From: JBFLVN01 sp040758475
GTDB taxonomy: Bacteria; JAGRBM01
Assembly (NCBI GenBank): GCA_040758475.1
Contig: JBFLVN010000203.1
Coordinates: 1 to 6,916, forward strand
Direction: 5' to 3'
DNA: 6,916 bases
Below, one piece after another: positions 5,927 through 6,916 of the stretch (position 1 is its first letter; each line of letters starts with the position of its first letter). The position numbers were made by a program, and so were the translations under genes. The notes under the pieces are model-generated. The model was not told the DNA's origin, did not search any database, and saw nothing but the letters and a program-made list of their open reading frames with translations.

Positions 5927-6916
5927 ATGAGTCAGAACATGAAAGTGGCCGCGCTCTTCATCGCGGCCATCGCGGGCCTGGTGGGCATTGTCTTCCTGCT
6001 CACGGGCGGCGTGGTGCGGAACGCCTCCACGCTCTACGTCACCTACAACTTCGCGGGCGGCGTCCAGACCGGCACCCCCGTGCGCGTCGCCGGCATCCAG
6101 GTCGGCAAGGTCCGCAAGATCGAGTTCCTGGGTGGCGATCCTTCCCAGGACGAACACGTCCGCCTGACGGTCGACATCGACGCCCGCGCCATGGAGAGCG
6201 TCCGGGCCGATTCCCAATTCTATATCAACATGGCCGGCATCATCGGTGAGCGGTACGTGGAAATCTCGACCGGCACCAAGGACTCCCCCCAGCTCCAGGA
6301 CGAGGACACCGTGCGCGGCGTCGATCCCCCACGCCTCGACCAGCTCATCAGCCAGGGCTACGGCGTGATGGGCGAAATCCTCGACATCATCGAGAAGAAC
6401 CGCGAGAAATTCGAGAACATGATCGCGGCCCTGGACGCCCTCTTCAAGAACTTCGACCCCGAGAACATGGAAGCCATGGCGGGGATGATCACGAACATGG
6501 CGAGCCTCGTCAAAGCCATGAACCGGGACTTGCCGCCGGTCCTGCGGAAGGCCCGCCCCGTCCTCGAACAGGCCAATGACGCCTTCAAGGACTTGAACCC
6601 CCTGCTCGAAGACGTGCGGGAAGCGGTCGCCACGGCGCGCGTCGCCATGAAGGACAAGGACCTCGCCCAGCTCCTCGAACAGATGTTCCGCATGTTCGAC
6701 AACGCCGACGGCGCGCTCAAGGGCGCCGACCACCTGCTCGGCAACCTCGCCTTCGTCGACGAGAACTGGATCCGCCACTTCCTCCAGATCGAGGGCATCC
6801 GGGCCTACGCGGGCTTCGGCGCCCCGGTCATTCCGGACGGTTCGCGGCCCAAGACGCCGGCGCCCCTTCCCAAATCGGGCCGCGCCCCGGCCAAGTCGCC
6901 CCCCGCCGCGTCCAAG
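5927..6916 (+). CDS. mlaD: MlaD-like MCE-domain lipid-binding protein, 3' end outside window
   Basis: 330 codons are visible with no stop, so the gene continues past the right edge. MCE proteins form hexameric rings on the periplasmic face of MlaFE and conduct lipid. Seen: a single N-terminal membrane anchor at about 7-28, then an MCE domain at about 35-116. The domain includes the strand-turn pattern GVQTGTPVRVAGIQVGKV (45-62) and the pore-loop segment MAGIIGERYVEIS (102-114), as in MlaD and Mce proteins. Residues 137-295 are predicted by eye to be mostly helical, with breaks at DP177-178, PP203-204, P211 and P225. From about 303 on comes a Pro/Ala/Lys/Ser tail. E. coli MlaD is about 183 residues, so this is a long form, and the helical part may extend across the periplasm. 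Start ATG at 5927 with GGAGG upstream; an in-frame ATG at codon 5 is possible. The four preceding transporter genes on the same strand make it their likely partner. Confidence 0.92.
   Translation, partial: MSQNMKVAALFIAAIAGLVGIVFLLTGGVVRNASTLYVTYNFAGGVQTGTPVRVAGIQVGKVRKIEFLGGDPSQDEHVRLTVDIDARAMESVRADSQFYINMAGIIGERYVEISTGTKDSPQLQDEDTVRGVDPPRLDQLISQGYGVMGEILDIIEKNREKFENMIAALDALFKNFDPENMEAMAGMITNMASLVKAMNRDLPPVLRKARPVLEQANDAFKDLNPLLEDVREAVATARVAMKDKDLAQLLEQMFRMFDNADGALKGADHLLGNLAFVDENWIRHFLQIEGIRAYAGFGAPVIPDGSRPKTPAPLPKSGRAPAKSPPAASK

Noticed and set aside
5720..6778. Minus-strand open frame (352 codons) opposite mlaD, extending into the gap
   Set aside because: Most of it is the antisense of the MCE coding sequence, and no domain is recognisable. 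The part in the gap gives a Pro/Arg/Leu-rich stretch without features.

Overview
The window is GC-rich bacterial DNA from a diderm (Gram-negative-type) organism. The diderm inference rests on an Mla/MCE-type lipid transport locus, which moves lipid between inner and outer membrane. The sequence does not settle the phylum. The malate dehydrogenase is the lactate-dehydrogenase-like type of about 310 residues and sits beside an E. coli-type NADP isocitrate dehydrogenase. That pairing occurs in several non-enteric lineages such as deltaproteobacteria, so the assignment stays open. No tRNA, rRNA, CRISPR array, insertion sequence or other mobile element was seen.

Left part (18-2254, minus strand): icd followed 23 bases later by mdh, a two-gene TCA-cycle transcription unit reading toward the left edge. 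Both proteins look intact and active.

Middle (2255-2481): a 227-base divergent intergenic region that should carry promoters for both directions. Only weak sigma-70-like candidates are visible.

Right part (2482-6916, plus strand): an MCE-family lipid ABC transporter. Two different MlaF-like ATPases overlap by 4 bases. Two different MlaE-like permeases follow with gaps of 3 and 4 bases. After a 286-base gap comes an MlaD-like MCE substrate-binding protein that runs off the right edge with no stop codon. E. coli mlaFEDCB has one ATPase and one permease gene, each used as a homodimer. Here both appear duplicated and diverged, so the likely core is an ATPase1-ATPase2 / permease1-permease2 heteromer carrying an MlaD ring. 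MlaB and MlaC are not in the window.

The most interesting observation is in the ATPases. ATPase1 has Gln in place of the switch (H-loop) His. ATPase2 has a Ser in the signature motif (ISGSM instead of LSGGM) and an Ala in the D-loop. In a head-to-tail heterodimer all three changes fall in the same composite ATP site, leaving the other site canonical. This predicts an asymmetric lipid transporter with one degenerate ATP site, a pattern known from exporters such as TAP.
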